This document shows, piece by piece, positions 24,751 through 33,403 of a stretch of DNA of 64,000 nucleotides. The notes under the pieces were generated by a model. The model saw only the letters and a list, made by a program, of their open reading frames with translations. It was not told the DNA's origin and made no database searches. Each line of letters opens with the position of its first letter. The stretch's first letter is position 1. Origin of the DNA: Ascidiaceihabitans sp029251465 (GTDB lineage: Bacteria; Pseudomonadota; Alphaproteobacteria; Rhodobacterales; Rhodobacteraceae); NCBI RefSeq assembly GCF_042932805.1, contig NZ_CP170633.1, positions 682,001 through 746,000 on the forward strand. The letters run 5' to 3'. The position numbers were made by a program, and so were the translations under genes.

Positions 24751-25787
24751 GTGCTCCGTCCAGTCTTTTTATTCAATTTATCCATGGCAGCCATTGAAAT
24801 GACGCCGGGAATTTGTGTAGGTTCTGTGCGATCTGATGGCTTGTTTGCCGTCAGGAACGCCGCGAAATTTTTGTGAAGATCACCGGCAGAAGCGCCTTGG
24901 TTTTCCACTGCAAACGTTGAAAATTTTTGTTGAGAATAAAGCGATTTTAGCACCGATGGCAGATCGTCATAGGTGGCCGGGGTCAGCGGCTTTTCGCCGT
25001 TTCGGATAACGTATTTCACAGCCATAAACGCGAAAAGCACGGTTAATGCTGCGGCGATGATAAACGTCCAGAGCGTGTTCCACCCTAGCATCGGCACATC
25101 AATCCACCCCAAAATGCGCATCACCAACGCAATCACGGCCACAAGGGCAGGGATCAAGACCGCCAAGAGTAGTGGTTTGGTTGCAAGCAGGTGAAACTTG
25201 GGCAATTCCAAGTAGTAATCATGAAACGGCATGGTTGTTTCGACGTGGCATTTGTCCAGATACTCGGCAAAGTCATCCGCTGTATCAACGTCTTCAAAGC
25301 CGACGCAATTGGAATAGACGTCCTGAATTTCCAGCTCCATCGTGTTCCAAAGTTCGCGGGCATAGGCGGCGCGCACGTCTTTTTGTTCCGCTTTGCTGAG
25401 GTTGGTTGGCAGCGGTTCACCGTCGCGCGTGATCGCGTCGATGTCTGCGGCAAACACCAGATAGGCGCAGTTCAATTGGTCAACGTGTTGGGGCACAACC
25501 GTGTTCACACCCTTGACCGTAGCGACCAGCGCGTTTTGCCCGATGCGTCCGTTGTAAACCGCGTCATTCAGCACGAACATCCGCGCCAGGTGGTTGCGTT
25601 TGTTGCGCGAAAACGGGCTGTTGATGCCGGTATTCTGGGTCGCAGGGGATTGCATCGCTGTGGGCAATTTGGCCAAGGCGATCCGCACGTTTTGTTCAAA
25701 CGAGGTGTGGTTTGCGTTGCTTTCCGATGAATCTTTGATCGGGGCGAAAGTGGTCAGAAAAATATGACCTGAGTCTAAATCAGCCAT
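24747..25787 (-). CDS. Unknown membrane protein of the DyP/P450 operon
   Basis: The 346-residue protein is not recognised. Residues 1-195 are soluble, with a likely alpha/beta domain (HLARMFVLNDAVYNG, LNCAYLVFAADID, an acidic helix and NCVGFEDVDTADDF). Two membrane helices follow (about 206-225, LLAVLIPALVAVIALVMRIL, and about 238-258), and a polar C-terminal tail. The phrase pattern 'ARxFVLxD ... YLVFxAxxD' resembles ferredoxin-like/ABM-type domains of DyP relatives, but this is only a visual impression. Its stop overlaps the DyP start. It could hold the system at the membrane. Confidence 0.7.
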   Translation of the reverse strand: MADLDSGHIFLTTFAPIKDSSESNANHTSFEQNVRIALAKLPTAMQSPATQNTGINSPFSRNKRNHLARMFVLNDAVYNGRIGQNALVATVKGVNTVVPQHVDQLNCAYLVFAADIDAITRDGEPLPTNLSKAEQKDVRAAYARELWNTMELEIQDVYSNCVGFEDVDTADDFAEYLDKCHVETTMPFHDYYLELPKFHLLATKPLLLAVLIPALVAVIALVMRILGWIDVPMLGWNTLWTFIIAAALTVLFAFMAVKYVIRNGEKPLTPATYDDLPSVLKSLYSQQKFSTFAVENQGASAGDLHKNFAAFLTANKPSDRTEPTQIPGVISMAAMDKLNKKTGRST

Positions 25788-25798
25788 CTAAAATATCC

Positions 25799-26479
25799 TT
25801 AAGGTGCAGCGTTGCGCACGCTGTCAAATGTATCTTGTTGCTCGCGCACGTAGCGTTCGCGGTGCACATCTGCGCGCTCGGTATCGAGGCTGGCGACAGG
25901 GCCAAATCCGGGGTCGCCAAGGTCGCCTTGGATGTTCAAAAGCGCGGCATTGTAGGTCTTTTGAAACTCTTCGGCGGATTGCGTTGCGTGGGCTTTTTCC
26001 AACCCCAACAGGGCGTCATACACTTTGATGCAACTTTTGATGTCGCGCTGCGCAGATCCGGGCGTTGCGTTGTAATAGTAGTCGTTGCCGATCTGATTGT
26101 AGGTGATGTAATTCTTGAACGGCGTGATCGGGATCGACAGGGGATACTTGATCGAGGAATACCAAAACAGGTTCAAACCGTTGGGAATACCGTCCGAAAA
26201 TGCATCGATGTACTGATCCCACGTGCCGTTAAAATTCGAGCAAAACAAAACGTAATCGTTCTTGAGGTTCGTTTGCTTGCCTTGTCCAAGATCGGGCCAT
26301 TGATCCGGTTTGATAATGACCCAACGGGCAAAATGGATCAGCGACAGGCCCAGCAGGCCCATCAGATTGGATGGAACTCCGCGCGCGGCCATGAACACCA
26401 AGCGGTTGATCCAAGTGATTTTCGGGTTGCTTGGCGTCACGACGTTCATCGCATATGCCTTGCCAGCTACGTTTGACAT
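25799..26479 (-). CDS. Unknown first protein of the DyP/P450 operon
   Basis: The 226-residue protein starts at ATG (26479) after GGAAG; a TTG start 36 bases upstream is possible. It contains WVIIKPDQWPDLGQG, NDYVLFCSNFNGTWDQYID, GIPNGLNLFW, YPLSIPITPFKNYI and a helical charged C terminus. The Y-V-L-F-C-S-N-F-N-G pattern parallels YLVFAADID of the next gene, so the two may share a fold. No signal peptide or clear membrane helix apart from a mild hydrophobic segment near the N terminus. The gene leads the five-gene operon and has an upstream palindrome. Confidence 0.65.
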   Translation of the reverse strand: MSNVAGKAYAMNVVTPSNPKITWINRLVFMAARGVPSNLMGLLGLSLIHFARWVIIKPDQWPDLGQGKQTNLKNDYVLFCSNFNGTWDQYIDAFSDGIPNGLNLFWYSSIKYPLSIPITPFKNYITYNQIGNDYYYNATPGSAQRDIKSCIKVYDALLGLEKAHATQSAEEFQKTYNAALLNIQGDLGDPGFGPVASLDTERADVHRERYVREQQDTFDSVRNAAP

Positions 26480-26545
26480 GGTCTTCCAATCGACTTGTTT
26501 AAAAAAATATCTCAAAATAAGCTCGCCGAAACGAACTACCTATAA

Positions 26546-26557
26546 GTGTAATTACAC
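26546..26557. promoter_or_regulatory. Palindromic operator candidate upstream of the DyP/P450 operon
   Basis: GTGTAATTACAC is a perfect 12-base palindrome about 67 bases before the first gene of the operon. A TTGACT (minus strand, about 26569-26574) lies 17 bases before a TTACAC inside it, so it may overlap a promoter. The regulator is unknown. Confidence 0.45.
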
Positions 26558-26631
26558 AGATGCGGATGAGTCAATTGGTTTGCGCAGGGCAGGTGCCCCG
26601 TTTTGTGTCACGGCGTGAAAAACCGGCGCTG

Positions 26632-27900
26632 TTATTGCAGAACTGAACCCTCGTGCGTGCAGTTCGGGCGCCTGATCGCCAGCAATTGACGTGCAGTTGC
26701 CGTTTGCCCTTGGCGCAGCAACACGCTGGACATGGCAAATTCGACCAAGTCACGCTGCGCGCGTGATCCACCAATGCGGGCGTGGTCCTGAAGTGCGATT
26801 GTCAGATGCGCTTGGGCCTCGGCCCAGTTTTGCGCCGCAATCGCGCCAAAGGCCTGTGCCAGCACTTTGACGACATCACTTGCAGGTCCTTTGGCCCCGT
26901 CGATAATCCGTGACAGCGCGTCCGAATTGCCGGCCATTGCGTGGGCCAATGCTGCGTGTACATCCGCAAAAGCCAGCCCCGGTTTGGGAAAACACTGCGC
27001 GGCGTAATCGCTGACTGCATGCCAACGTTCCGGTGTAATCTGCACGCCACGCCGCTCGGCGCGGTACAGGATCGAGGCCATGTCGGTCATAACATTCAGG
27101 CTTGGGCTTTGCGTTTTTGCGGGCTGTAGATCGGCATCAATGACTGCCCACATTTGATCCGTGTCGCCCTGTTCCAACGCCCAAAGGGCCGAATGCCAAG
27201 ACAAATGGCAATGCAGCAATCCGGTGCGATCATAGTTGTGCATCCAGTCGCTGAGATAGTCACGACCGGCGGCGGTTTCACCGTTTTCGTAAAACAGGTG
27301 CGACTTGATGTGGGCCGCATTTGCGTTGCGTGGGTTGCCGTTAAGCGAGGTTTCGATCATCGCGGCGGCGGGGCCAACCTGACCGGCCTCCATCTGCGAA
27401 AAGGCGTGCTGGCCGGTGAACCACCAATCGTCCCCGTACGCAGGGGCCAATTGGCTGGTAAAGGCCAGTAATTCCGCCTCGCGTCCCGGCTGTCCGCTGA
27501 ACCCGATCAAGCTGAACACGCCTGTGCAGGTTTGCGCGATCAAGGCGTCGCGCGGGTAGTCCAGAACATGCGCGCGAATGGCGGCGTATCCGGCAGCGAC
27601 TTTGCCTGTCAGCAACAGGGAAAACGCGTTCACATGCGCTTGTTCTTGCGTGGTTAGTCCGGTGACAGATTGGGCAGCGGTAACAGCTGGCGCAATGGCG
27701 TCGCGATTGCCCCAAACCTGATGGTGACGCGCCAGCGCGATGTGCGCGAGCGCGAAATTGGGGTCAGCAGCGATAGCCGCCTCAAACTGTTCAGCGGCCC
27801 CTTCGGTTGCGGCCAAGGTGCGATCAACCGCATCAACATAGGCATCACGGGCCACTTGCGACGACGTGCTAAGCGGGTTGCCATAACGATCTTGTAACAT
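26632..27900 (-). CDS. TPR-repeat protein (TTC38-like)
   Basis: The 422-residue protein is built of helical pairs: EQFEAAIAADPNFALAHIALARHHQ near residues 40-60, then AHVNAFSLLLTGKVAAGYAAIRAHVLDYPRDALI, and HCHLSWHSALWALEQGD around 230. This matches tetratricopeptide repeat protein 38-type proteins, whose function is not known. It has an AAAGGG ribosome site before the ATG. It lies downstream of pyc and in the same direction, but a gap of about 40 bases from pyc means co-transcription is possible only. Confidence 0.75.
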   Translation of the reverse strand: MLQDRYGNPLSTSSQVARDAYVDAVDRTLAATEGAAEQFEAAIAADPNFALAHIALARHHQVWGNRDAIAPAVTAAQSVTGLTTQEQAHVNAFSLLLTGKVAAGYAAIRAHVLDYPRDALIAQTCTGVFSLIGFSGQPGREAELLAFTSQLAPAYGDDWWFTGQHAFSQMEAGQVGPAAAMIETSLNGNPRNANAAHIKSHLFYENGETAAGRDYLSDWMHNYDRTGLLHCHLSWHSALWALEQGDTDQMWAVIDADLQPAKTQSPSLNVMTDMASILYRAERRGVQITPERWHAVSDYAAQCFPKPGLAFADVHAALAHAMAGNSDALSRIIDGAKGPASDVVKVLAQAFGAIAAQNWAEAQAHLTIALQDHARIGGSRAQRDLVEFAMSSVLLRQGQTATARQLLAIRRPNCTHEGSVLQ

Positions 27901-27941
27901 GTTTACCCTTTATCATTATCGCAACTGGAACCATCTGCGCG

Positions 27942-30900
27942 TTATTCGAGTTCGACCAATAAATCCTTTGCATCGATCTGGCCACCAGCAGCCACATGCA
28001 CGGCTTTGACCGTGGCGTCGCGTTCGGCATGGATGCCTGTTTCCATCTTCATCGCTTCGATGGTCAAAAGCAAATCACCTTCTTTGACCTCGGCCCCGAC
28101 AGTCGCTGCAACCGACGCGACAACCCCCGGCATTGGCGCGCCGATGTGGTTGGCATTGCCCAGTTCCGCCTTGGGGCGTTGCAGGGTCGTGGCCTTGACC
28201 AAACGGTTCGGCACACGAATGACACGCGGCTGACCGTTCAGTTCAAAGAACACTTTGACCTCGCCGTCCTCATTGGTTTCACCGACCGCTTGTAGGCGGA
28301 TTTCCAAGGTCTTGCCGGGATCGATTTCAACTGCGATCTCGTCCCCTGGCTGCATCCCGTAAAAGAACGTGTGCGTCGGTAGGGTCCGAACCGGGCCGTA
28401 GGTGCGGTGGCGGCCCATGTAATCAAGGAAAACCTTGGGGTACATCAGGTAGCCGTTCAGGTCTTCGCCGTCGATGTCTTTGCCGTTCAGCTCAGCGCTG
28501 AGCTCTGCGCGTGCGGCGTCCAGATCAACAGGGGCAAGATGCGCGCCGGGGCGTGCCGTGCTTGGCGCTTCGCCTTTCAAAACTTTGGTTTGGATGCCCG
28601 CAGGGAAGCCGCCCGGAGGTTGACCCAAATTGCCGCGCATCATGTCGACCACGCTGTCAGGGAACGCCACATCGGTGTCTGCATCCTCGACGGCGGCACG
28701 GTCCAACCCTTGGGACACCATCATCAACGCCATGTCGCCAACAACTTTGGACGACGGTGTAACCTTGACGATGTCACCGAACATTTGGTTCACGTCGGCG
28801 TAAGTCTGGGCGACCTCGTGCCAGCGATCCTCGAGGCCAAGCGAGCGCGCCTGTGCCTTGAGATTGGTGAACTGACCGCCGGGCATTTCGTGCAGGTACA
28901 CTTCGGACGCAGGGGCCGCGAGGCCGGATTCAAACGCCACGTATTGCGCGCGCACGCCTTCCCAGTAATCGGAAATGTCGCGGATCGCCGAAATGTTCAG
29001 GCCAGTGTCACGGTCGGTGTTGCGCAAGGCTTCGACGATGGATCCAAAGCAGGGCTGCGAGGTGCCGCCAGAAAACGCATCCATTGCTGCATCAACCGCA
29101 TCGACGCCGGCCTCGGCTGCGGCCAAAATGGTCGCGCCGGCGATGCCGGACGTGTCATGCGTGTGAAAATGGATCGGCAGGCCGACTTCGGTTTTCAACG
29201 TGCGCACCAATTGGCGGGCAGCAGCTGGTTTCAGCAAGCCCGCCATGTCTTTGAGGCCCAGCACATGCGCGCCTGCGGCCTTTAGATTGTGGCCCATTTG
29301 GACGTAGTATTTCAGGTCATACTTGGCGCGGTTCGGATCCAGAATATCACCGGTGTAGCAGATCGTACCTTCGCAGACCTTGCCCGCCTCGACCACTGCA
29401 TCCATCGCGACGCGCATGTTTTCCACCCAGTTCAGGCTGTCAAAGACGCGGAAGACGTCAACGCCGGATGCCGCTGCTTGGGCCACAAACGCTTGGACAA
29501 CGTTGTCGGGATAGTTGGTGTAGCCGACGCCATTGGAGGCGCGCAGCAGCATTTGCGTCATCACGTTTGGCATCGCTTCGCGCAAGTCACGCAGGCGTTG
29601 CCACGGGCATTCTTGCAAGAACCGGTAGGCGACATCGAACGTCGCACCGCCCCAACATTCGACCGAAAACAGCTGCCCCAGATTGGCGGCGTAGGCAGGG
29701 GCGACCTTGATCATGTCAATGGACCGCATGCGCGTGGCAAGCAACGATTGGTGCCCGTCGCGCATTGTGGTGTCGGTCAGCAGCAGGCCCTTTTGTGCCT
29801 TCATCCAATCGGCGACGGCTTGCGGGCCTTTTTGTTCTAACAAATTGCGCGTGCCCATTTGTGGCTCTGCCAACAAGGCCGGCGGCTTGGGCGCTTTCAT
29901 GCCATCAGCGGGCATGGGGCGGTCTTTGGTTTCGGGATGACCGTTCACCGTGATGTCCGCGATGTAGGTCAAAACCTTGGTGCCGCGGTCACGGCGTTTG
30001 ACGAATTTGAACAGCTCGGGCGTGTTGTCGATAAACGTGGTGGTGTAGGTATTGTCCAGAAATGTCGGGTGTTTCAGCAGGTTTTCCACAAACGCGATGT
30101 TGGTCGATACGCCGCGAATACGGAATTCACGCAGGGCGCGGTCCATGCGGGCGATGGCCAGTTCGGGGGTCTGCGCCTTGGCCGTGACCTTGACCAACAA
30201 GCTGTCGTAATAACGCGTGATCACACCACCTGAATAGGCCGTGCCACCGTCCAGGCGGATGCCAAAACCGGTTGCCTCGCGAAAGGCCGTGATGCGGCCA
30301 TAGTCGGGGATGAAATTGTTCTGCGGATCTTCGGTGGTGATGCGCGTCTGCAAGGCATGGCCGGTCAATTGCACTTCGGATTGCGATGCTTTGCCTGTGG
30401 CCTCGGCAATGGTTTTGCCCTCGGCGATCAGGATTTGCGCCTGCACGATATCGATGCCGGTTACTTCTTCGGTCACGGTGTGCTCGACTTGGACGCGCGG
30501 ATTTACTTCGATGAAGTAGAATTTGCCGTCGTCCATATCCATCAGGAATTCGACGGTGCCGGCACATTCATAATTCACGTGCTTGCAGATTTTATAGCCC
30601 AGCTGGCAGATTTCTTCGCGCTGCTCATCGGTCAGATAGGGGGCAGGGGCGCGTTCGACGACTTTTTGGTTGCGACGTTGCACAGAACAATCACGTTCAA
30701 ACAGGTGGTACATGCCGCCGTGACTGTCGCCGAGAATTTGCACCTCGACGTGGCGGGCGCGCATGATCATTTTCTCGAGGTACCCCTCGTCATTGCCAAA
30801 GGCTGCTTCGGCCTCGCGCCGGCCCTCAAGCACCTTTTCCTCGACTTCGTCCTCAGAAAAAATCGGGCGCATGCCACGACCGCCGCCGCCCCATGACGCC

Positions 30901-31382
30901 TTAAGCATCAAGGGATAGCCGACCTCGGCTGCCTCGGATTTGATCGCTGTCATATCGTCGCCAAGGACTTCGGTGGCTGGAATGACTGGTACACCGGCCT
31001 CCATTGCGACACGGCGGGCTGATGCTTTGTCACCAAGAGCGCGCATTGTTGCGGCTTTGGGCCCGATGAACGTAATTCCGTTTTGCTCGCAGGCGTCAAC
31101 GAAATCAGGGTTCTCGGACAACAGTCCGTAACCGGGGTGGATTGCGTCTGCGCCACATTCGCGCGCGACGCGGATAATTTCGTCGATGCTGAGGTAGGCG
31201 GCGACCGGCCCCATGCCCTCGCCGATGCGATACGCTTCGTCCGCCTTAAAGCGGTGCAGGCCCAGCTTGTCTTCTTCGGCAAACACGGCGACGGTTTTCT
31301 TACCCATCTCGTTTGCGGCGCGCATGATGCGAATTGCGATCTCGCCTCGGTTGGCGATAAGGATCTTGTTGAACTCGGTCAT
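27942..31382 (-). CDS. pyc: Pyruvate carboxylase
   Basis: This 1146-residue enzyme makes oxaloacetate from pyruvate, bicarbonate and ATP. It begins MTEFNKILIANRGEIAIRIM after a GGAG site; an upstream in-frame extension lacks family support. Biotin carboxylase occupies about 1-460 (IHPGYGLLSENPDF, KASWGGGGRGM, FIEVNPRVQVEHTVTEE). The carboxyltransferase domain lies about 545-830 (MRDGHQSLLATRMR) and continues with the allosteric part. The biotinyl Lys is in EAMKMETG near residue 1112, close to the C terminus. Length and order match a single-chain alpha4 pyruvate carboxylase. Confidence 0.97.
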   Translation of the reverse strand: MTEFNKILIANRGEIAIRIMRAANEMGKKTVAVFAEEDKLGLHRFKADEAYRIGEGMGPVAAYLSIDEIIRVARECGADAIHPGYGLLSENPDFVDACEQNGITFIGPKAATMRALGDKASARRVAMEAGVPVIPATEVLGDDMTAIKSEAAEVGYPLMLKASWGGGGRGMRPIFSEDEVEEKVLEGRREAEAAFGNDEGYLEKMIMRARHVEVQILGDSHGGMYHLFERDCSVQRRNQKVVERAPAPYLTDEQREEICQLGYKICKHVNYECAGTVEFLMDMDDGKFYFIEVNPRVQVEHTVTEEVTGIDIVQAQILIAEGKTIAEATGKASQSEVQLTGHALQTRITTEDPQNNFIPDYGRITAFREATGFGIRLDGGTAYSGGVITRYYDSLLVKVTAKAQTPELAIARMDRALREFRIRGVSTNIAFVENLLKHPTFLDNTYTTTFIDNTPELFKFVKRRDRGTKVLTYIADITVNGHPETKDRPMPADGMKAPKPPALLAEPQMGTRNLLEQKGPQAVADWMKAQKGLLLTDTTMRDGHQSLLATRMRSIDMIKVAPAYAANLGQLFSVECWGGATFDVAYRFLQECPWQRLRDLREAMPNVMTQMLLRASNGVGYTNYPDNVVQAFVAQAAASGVDVFRVFDSLNWVENMRVAMDAVVEAGKVCEGTICYTGDILDPNRAKYDLKYYVQMGHNLKAAGAHVLGLKDMAGLLKPAAARQLVRTLKTEVGLPIHFHTHDTSGIAGATILAAAEAGVDAVDAAMDAFSGGTSQPCFGSIVEALRNTDRDTGLNISAIRDISDYWEGVRAQYVAFESGLAAPASEVYLHEMPGGQFTNLKAQARSLGLEDRWHEVAQTYADVNQMFGDIVKVTPSSKVVGDMALMMVSQGLDRAAVEDADTDVAFPDSVVDMMRGNLGQPPGGFPAGIQTKVLKGEAPSTARPGAHLAPVDLDAARAELSAELNGKDIDGEDLNGYLMYPKVFLDYMGRHRTYGPVRTLPTHTFFYGMQPGDEIAVEIDPGKTLEIRLQAVGETNEDGEVKVFFELNGQPRVIRVPNRLVKATTLQRPKAELGNANHIGAPMPGVVASVAATVGAEVKEGDLLLTIEAMKMETGIHAERDATVKAVHVAAGGQIDAKDLLVELE

Positions 31383-31554
31383 GGTGGCTCCCGTTTGCAG
31401 TTGCAGCATTGTTAGGGTGATTCACATCCTGCGTAAACGCGTAGAATTGGGTAGAATGACCTTAAAACGGCATTAAATCGACCTGAAACGCCGAATGGGT
31501 GCCCTAAGGGCACTTTCGGAACGGATGTATACCATCGTGAACGAAATCAGGAGT
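31383..31554. promoter_or_regulatory. Intergenic region between lldD-like gene and pyc
   Basis: This gap separates the stop of the minus-strand 2-hydroxyacid dehydrogenase gene from the pyc start on the same strand. It contains GTGCCC-TAA-GGGCAC (31499-31513), a perfect 6-base stem that could be a weak terminator or a regulator site. No other element is recognised. Confidence 0.35.
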
Positions 31555-32697
31555 TTATCTGCGCAATTCGAACGGTTTGGGCAGTTTAGCGAGGGTTTCG
31601 GCACCCAGCTGGCCCATGTTGGCCTCAAGGTCTTTGGCCAATACACTGGCCAGATGATCAGGGCCCTTTTCGCCCAAGGCCCCCAAGGCATAGTGCCACG
31701 CACGACCCAACATCACAAAGTTTGCACCCGATGCGAGCGCGCGCAGAATATCGAGCCCGCTTTCGACGCCACTGTCTAAAATCAGCGGGAGCGCGGTCGC
31801 TTTGCGGATCGCTGGCAGCGCGTCAATGGTGGCAGGGGCCCCGTCAAATTGACGGCCCGCGTGGTTGGACACCCAGATGGCATCAACGCCAATTTGCTCA
31901 AGCTTTTTGGCATCGGTCGGACGGGTGACGCCCTTAACGATGAACGGACCATCCCACGCGTCACGCAGCCATTTGATATAGCTCCAGTCCGGTGAGGTGC
32001 GCAGCAAATAGCCAACGTGCGCAGTTGTAGACCGGCCCTTGGCGCTGGCGTCGGTGTATTTATCCAGCATCCGCATGTGAGGCATGCCGGTGCGCATGAT
32101 ACCTGCGGCCCATGCGGGCTTTGTCGCAACCTGCGCCAGCAAACGCGGCGTCAGTTTTGGTGGATTGGTCAGACCGGAACGGGTCTGGCGTTCGCGCCGT
32201 GATGCGACAGGCACATCGACCGTCAGCACCAGCGTTTTAAAGCCGGCGGCACGGGCCCGATCCAACATATCCTGGCGAATTTCTTCGTCACGCGGCGGGT
32301 ACATCTGGAACCAGCCGTGTTCACCCAAATGCGGTGCGATGTCCTCGGGCATGGCGGTGGCGACGGTGGACAGGCTGTAGGGGATGTTCAATCGTTTGCC
32401 CGCTTGCGCCAACATCCGTTCCGCGCCCGGCCAGATCAGGCCCGACATGCCGATGGGCGAAATCCCGAACGGCAAAGGCATTTTCTGCCCCAAAAAGGTG
32501 GTCGACAAATCCGGCGTGAATTCGCCGTGCAGCACGGATGGCATCAGCCCAATGGCGTCAAATCGATCGCGATTTCGGGCTTTGGTGCGTTCTTCGCCTG
32601 TGGCGCTGTCGAGATATTCCCAAACAAAATGCGGGATACGGCGGCGCGCACCTTCGCGCAAATCGGAGAGGGCGGGGTATCTGTCATCTAAGCTCAT
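31555..32697 (-). CDS. lldD: FMN-dependent alpha-hydroxy-acid dehydrogenase (L-lactate dehydrogenase-like)
   Basis: The 380-residue protein is a TIM-barrel FMN enzyme of the lactate/glycolate oxidase family. It shows LPFGISPIGMSGLIWPGAE, WFQMYPPRDEE, LVLTVDVPVASRRERQTRSGL, IVKGV, the catalytic His/Arg in VSNHAGRQFDGAPATI and LDSGVESGLDILRALASGANFVMLGRAWHYALGALG. It oxidises L-lactate or a similar 2-hydroxyacid to the 2-oxoacid, passing electrons to quinone or oxygen. The gene lies just upstream of pyc, consistent with feeding pyruvate to oxaloacetate; lactate itself is the likely but not proven substrate. Confidence 0.85.
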   Translation of the reverse strand: MSLDDRYPALSDLREGARRRIPHFVWEYLDSATGEERTKARNRDRFDAIGLMPSVLHGEFTPDLSTTFLGQKMPLPFGISPIGMSGLIWPGAERMLAQAGKRLNIPYSLSTVATAMPEDIAPHLGEHGWFQMYPPRDEEIRQDMLDRARAAGFKTLVLTVDVPVASRRERQTRSGLTNPPKLTPRLLAQVATKPAWAAGIMRTGMPHMRMLDKYTDASAKGRSTTAHVGYLLRTSPDWSYIKWLRDAWDGPFIVKGVTRPTDAKKLEQIGVDAIWVSNHAGRQFDGAPATIDALPAIRKATALPLILDSGVESGLDILRALASGANFVMLGRAWHYALGALGEKGPDHLASVLAKDLEANMGQLGAETLAKLPKPFELRR

Positions 32698-32830
32698 TTC
32701 GCCTTGTGACCGACCAGCCCCCTAAATGTCCAGCCGCATCACCTAATCAGCAATAACTTAAATCATTTTTTAATAGCATTTGATCAAAATGAGAATCATC
32801 GGACACGCATTCATTCCAGGAGCTGAACAC

Positions 32831-33316
32831 ATGCAGGCACTAATAATCGACAAAGAGGCCGCACGCCTAGATCACAGCCTAATCTCATTGATGGAGGCGG
32901 GTGTTTATGTGACAGGAACCGCAAGTGTCCATGTCGCAGAAATCTGCATTTCACGCATGTCGGTTGATCTGTTGGTCATCGAAAAAACCGCGATCGGGGA
33001 TGCGTTCGGCGATCTGTTGGGTATGGCAGAAGAACGCAATCCGCATCTTGTGACGATCCTGCGAACGCCTGATGTTGGCACGGATCATGATGAACTGCTG
33101 CCGCATTTTCCGTCATTGCATTGTGTGCTGGGTGAGGACGTTTCCAACACCTTTGCTGTACAATTGGGCCTTGCGTCCTTGCGTGCGCGAAAGTGTTATT
33201 CGCCTGCGTCGACGGATGCCAAAATCATGGTGCCAAACGCTACAGCTATCGTGCCACAATCACCGCTGGTGACGCGTGTGATCGCACCATTGCACGATTT
33301 CGCCGAAGCCTCCTGA
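32831..33316 (+). CDS. Small receiver-like protein without the phosphoacceptor Asp
   Basis: The 161-residue protein starts at ATG 32831 after AGGAG; an upstream ATG at 32780 lacks a good site. Residues 1-115 resemble a response-regulator receiver: ALIIDKEAARLDHSL, then SVDLLVIEKTAI, where the usual phosphoacceptor Asp is replaced by Glu, then HLVTILRT. A C-terminal extension contains no HTH. The family is common in roseobacters but its role is not known. It precedes uvrD in the same direction with a 75-base gap. Confidence 0.55.
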   Translation: MQALIIDKEAARLDHSLISLMEAGVYVTGTASVHVAEICISRMSVDLLVIEKTAIGDAFGDLLGMAEERNPHLVTILRTPDVGTDHDELLPHFPSLHCVLGEDVSNTFAVQLGLASLRARKCYSPASTDAKIMVPNATAIVPQSPLVTRVIAPLHDFAEAS

Positions 33317-33403
33317 TCCCTGTCTGCATGGGTTCAAATTTGATGTCGGGAACATAGCAAGAACAGCTTTCGCTTTACGCAGGGCCGCGCTATGGTGCGG
33401 CCC

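Noticed and set aside
28407..29285. 292-codon plus-strand frame opposite pyc
   Set aside because: Antisense to the carboxyltransferase domain of pyc; no ribosome site or recognisable motif.
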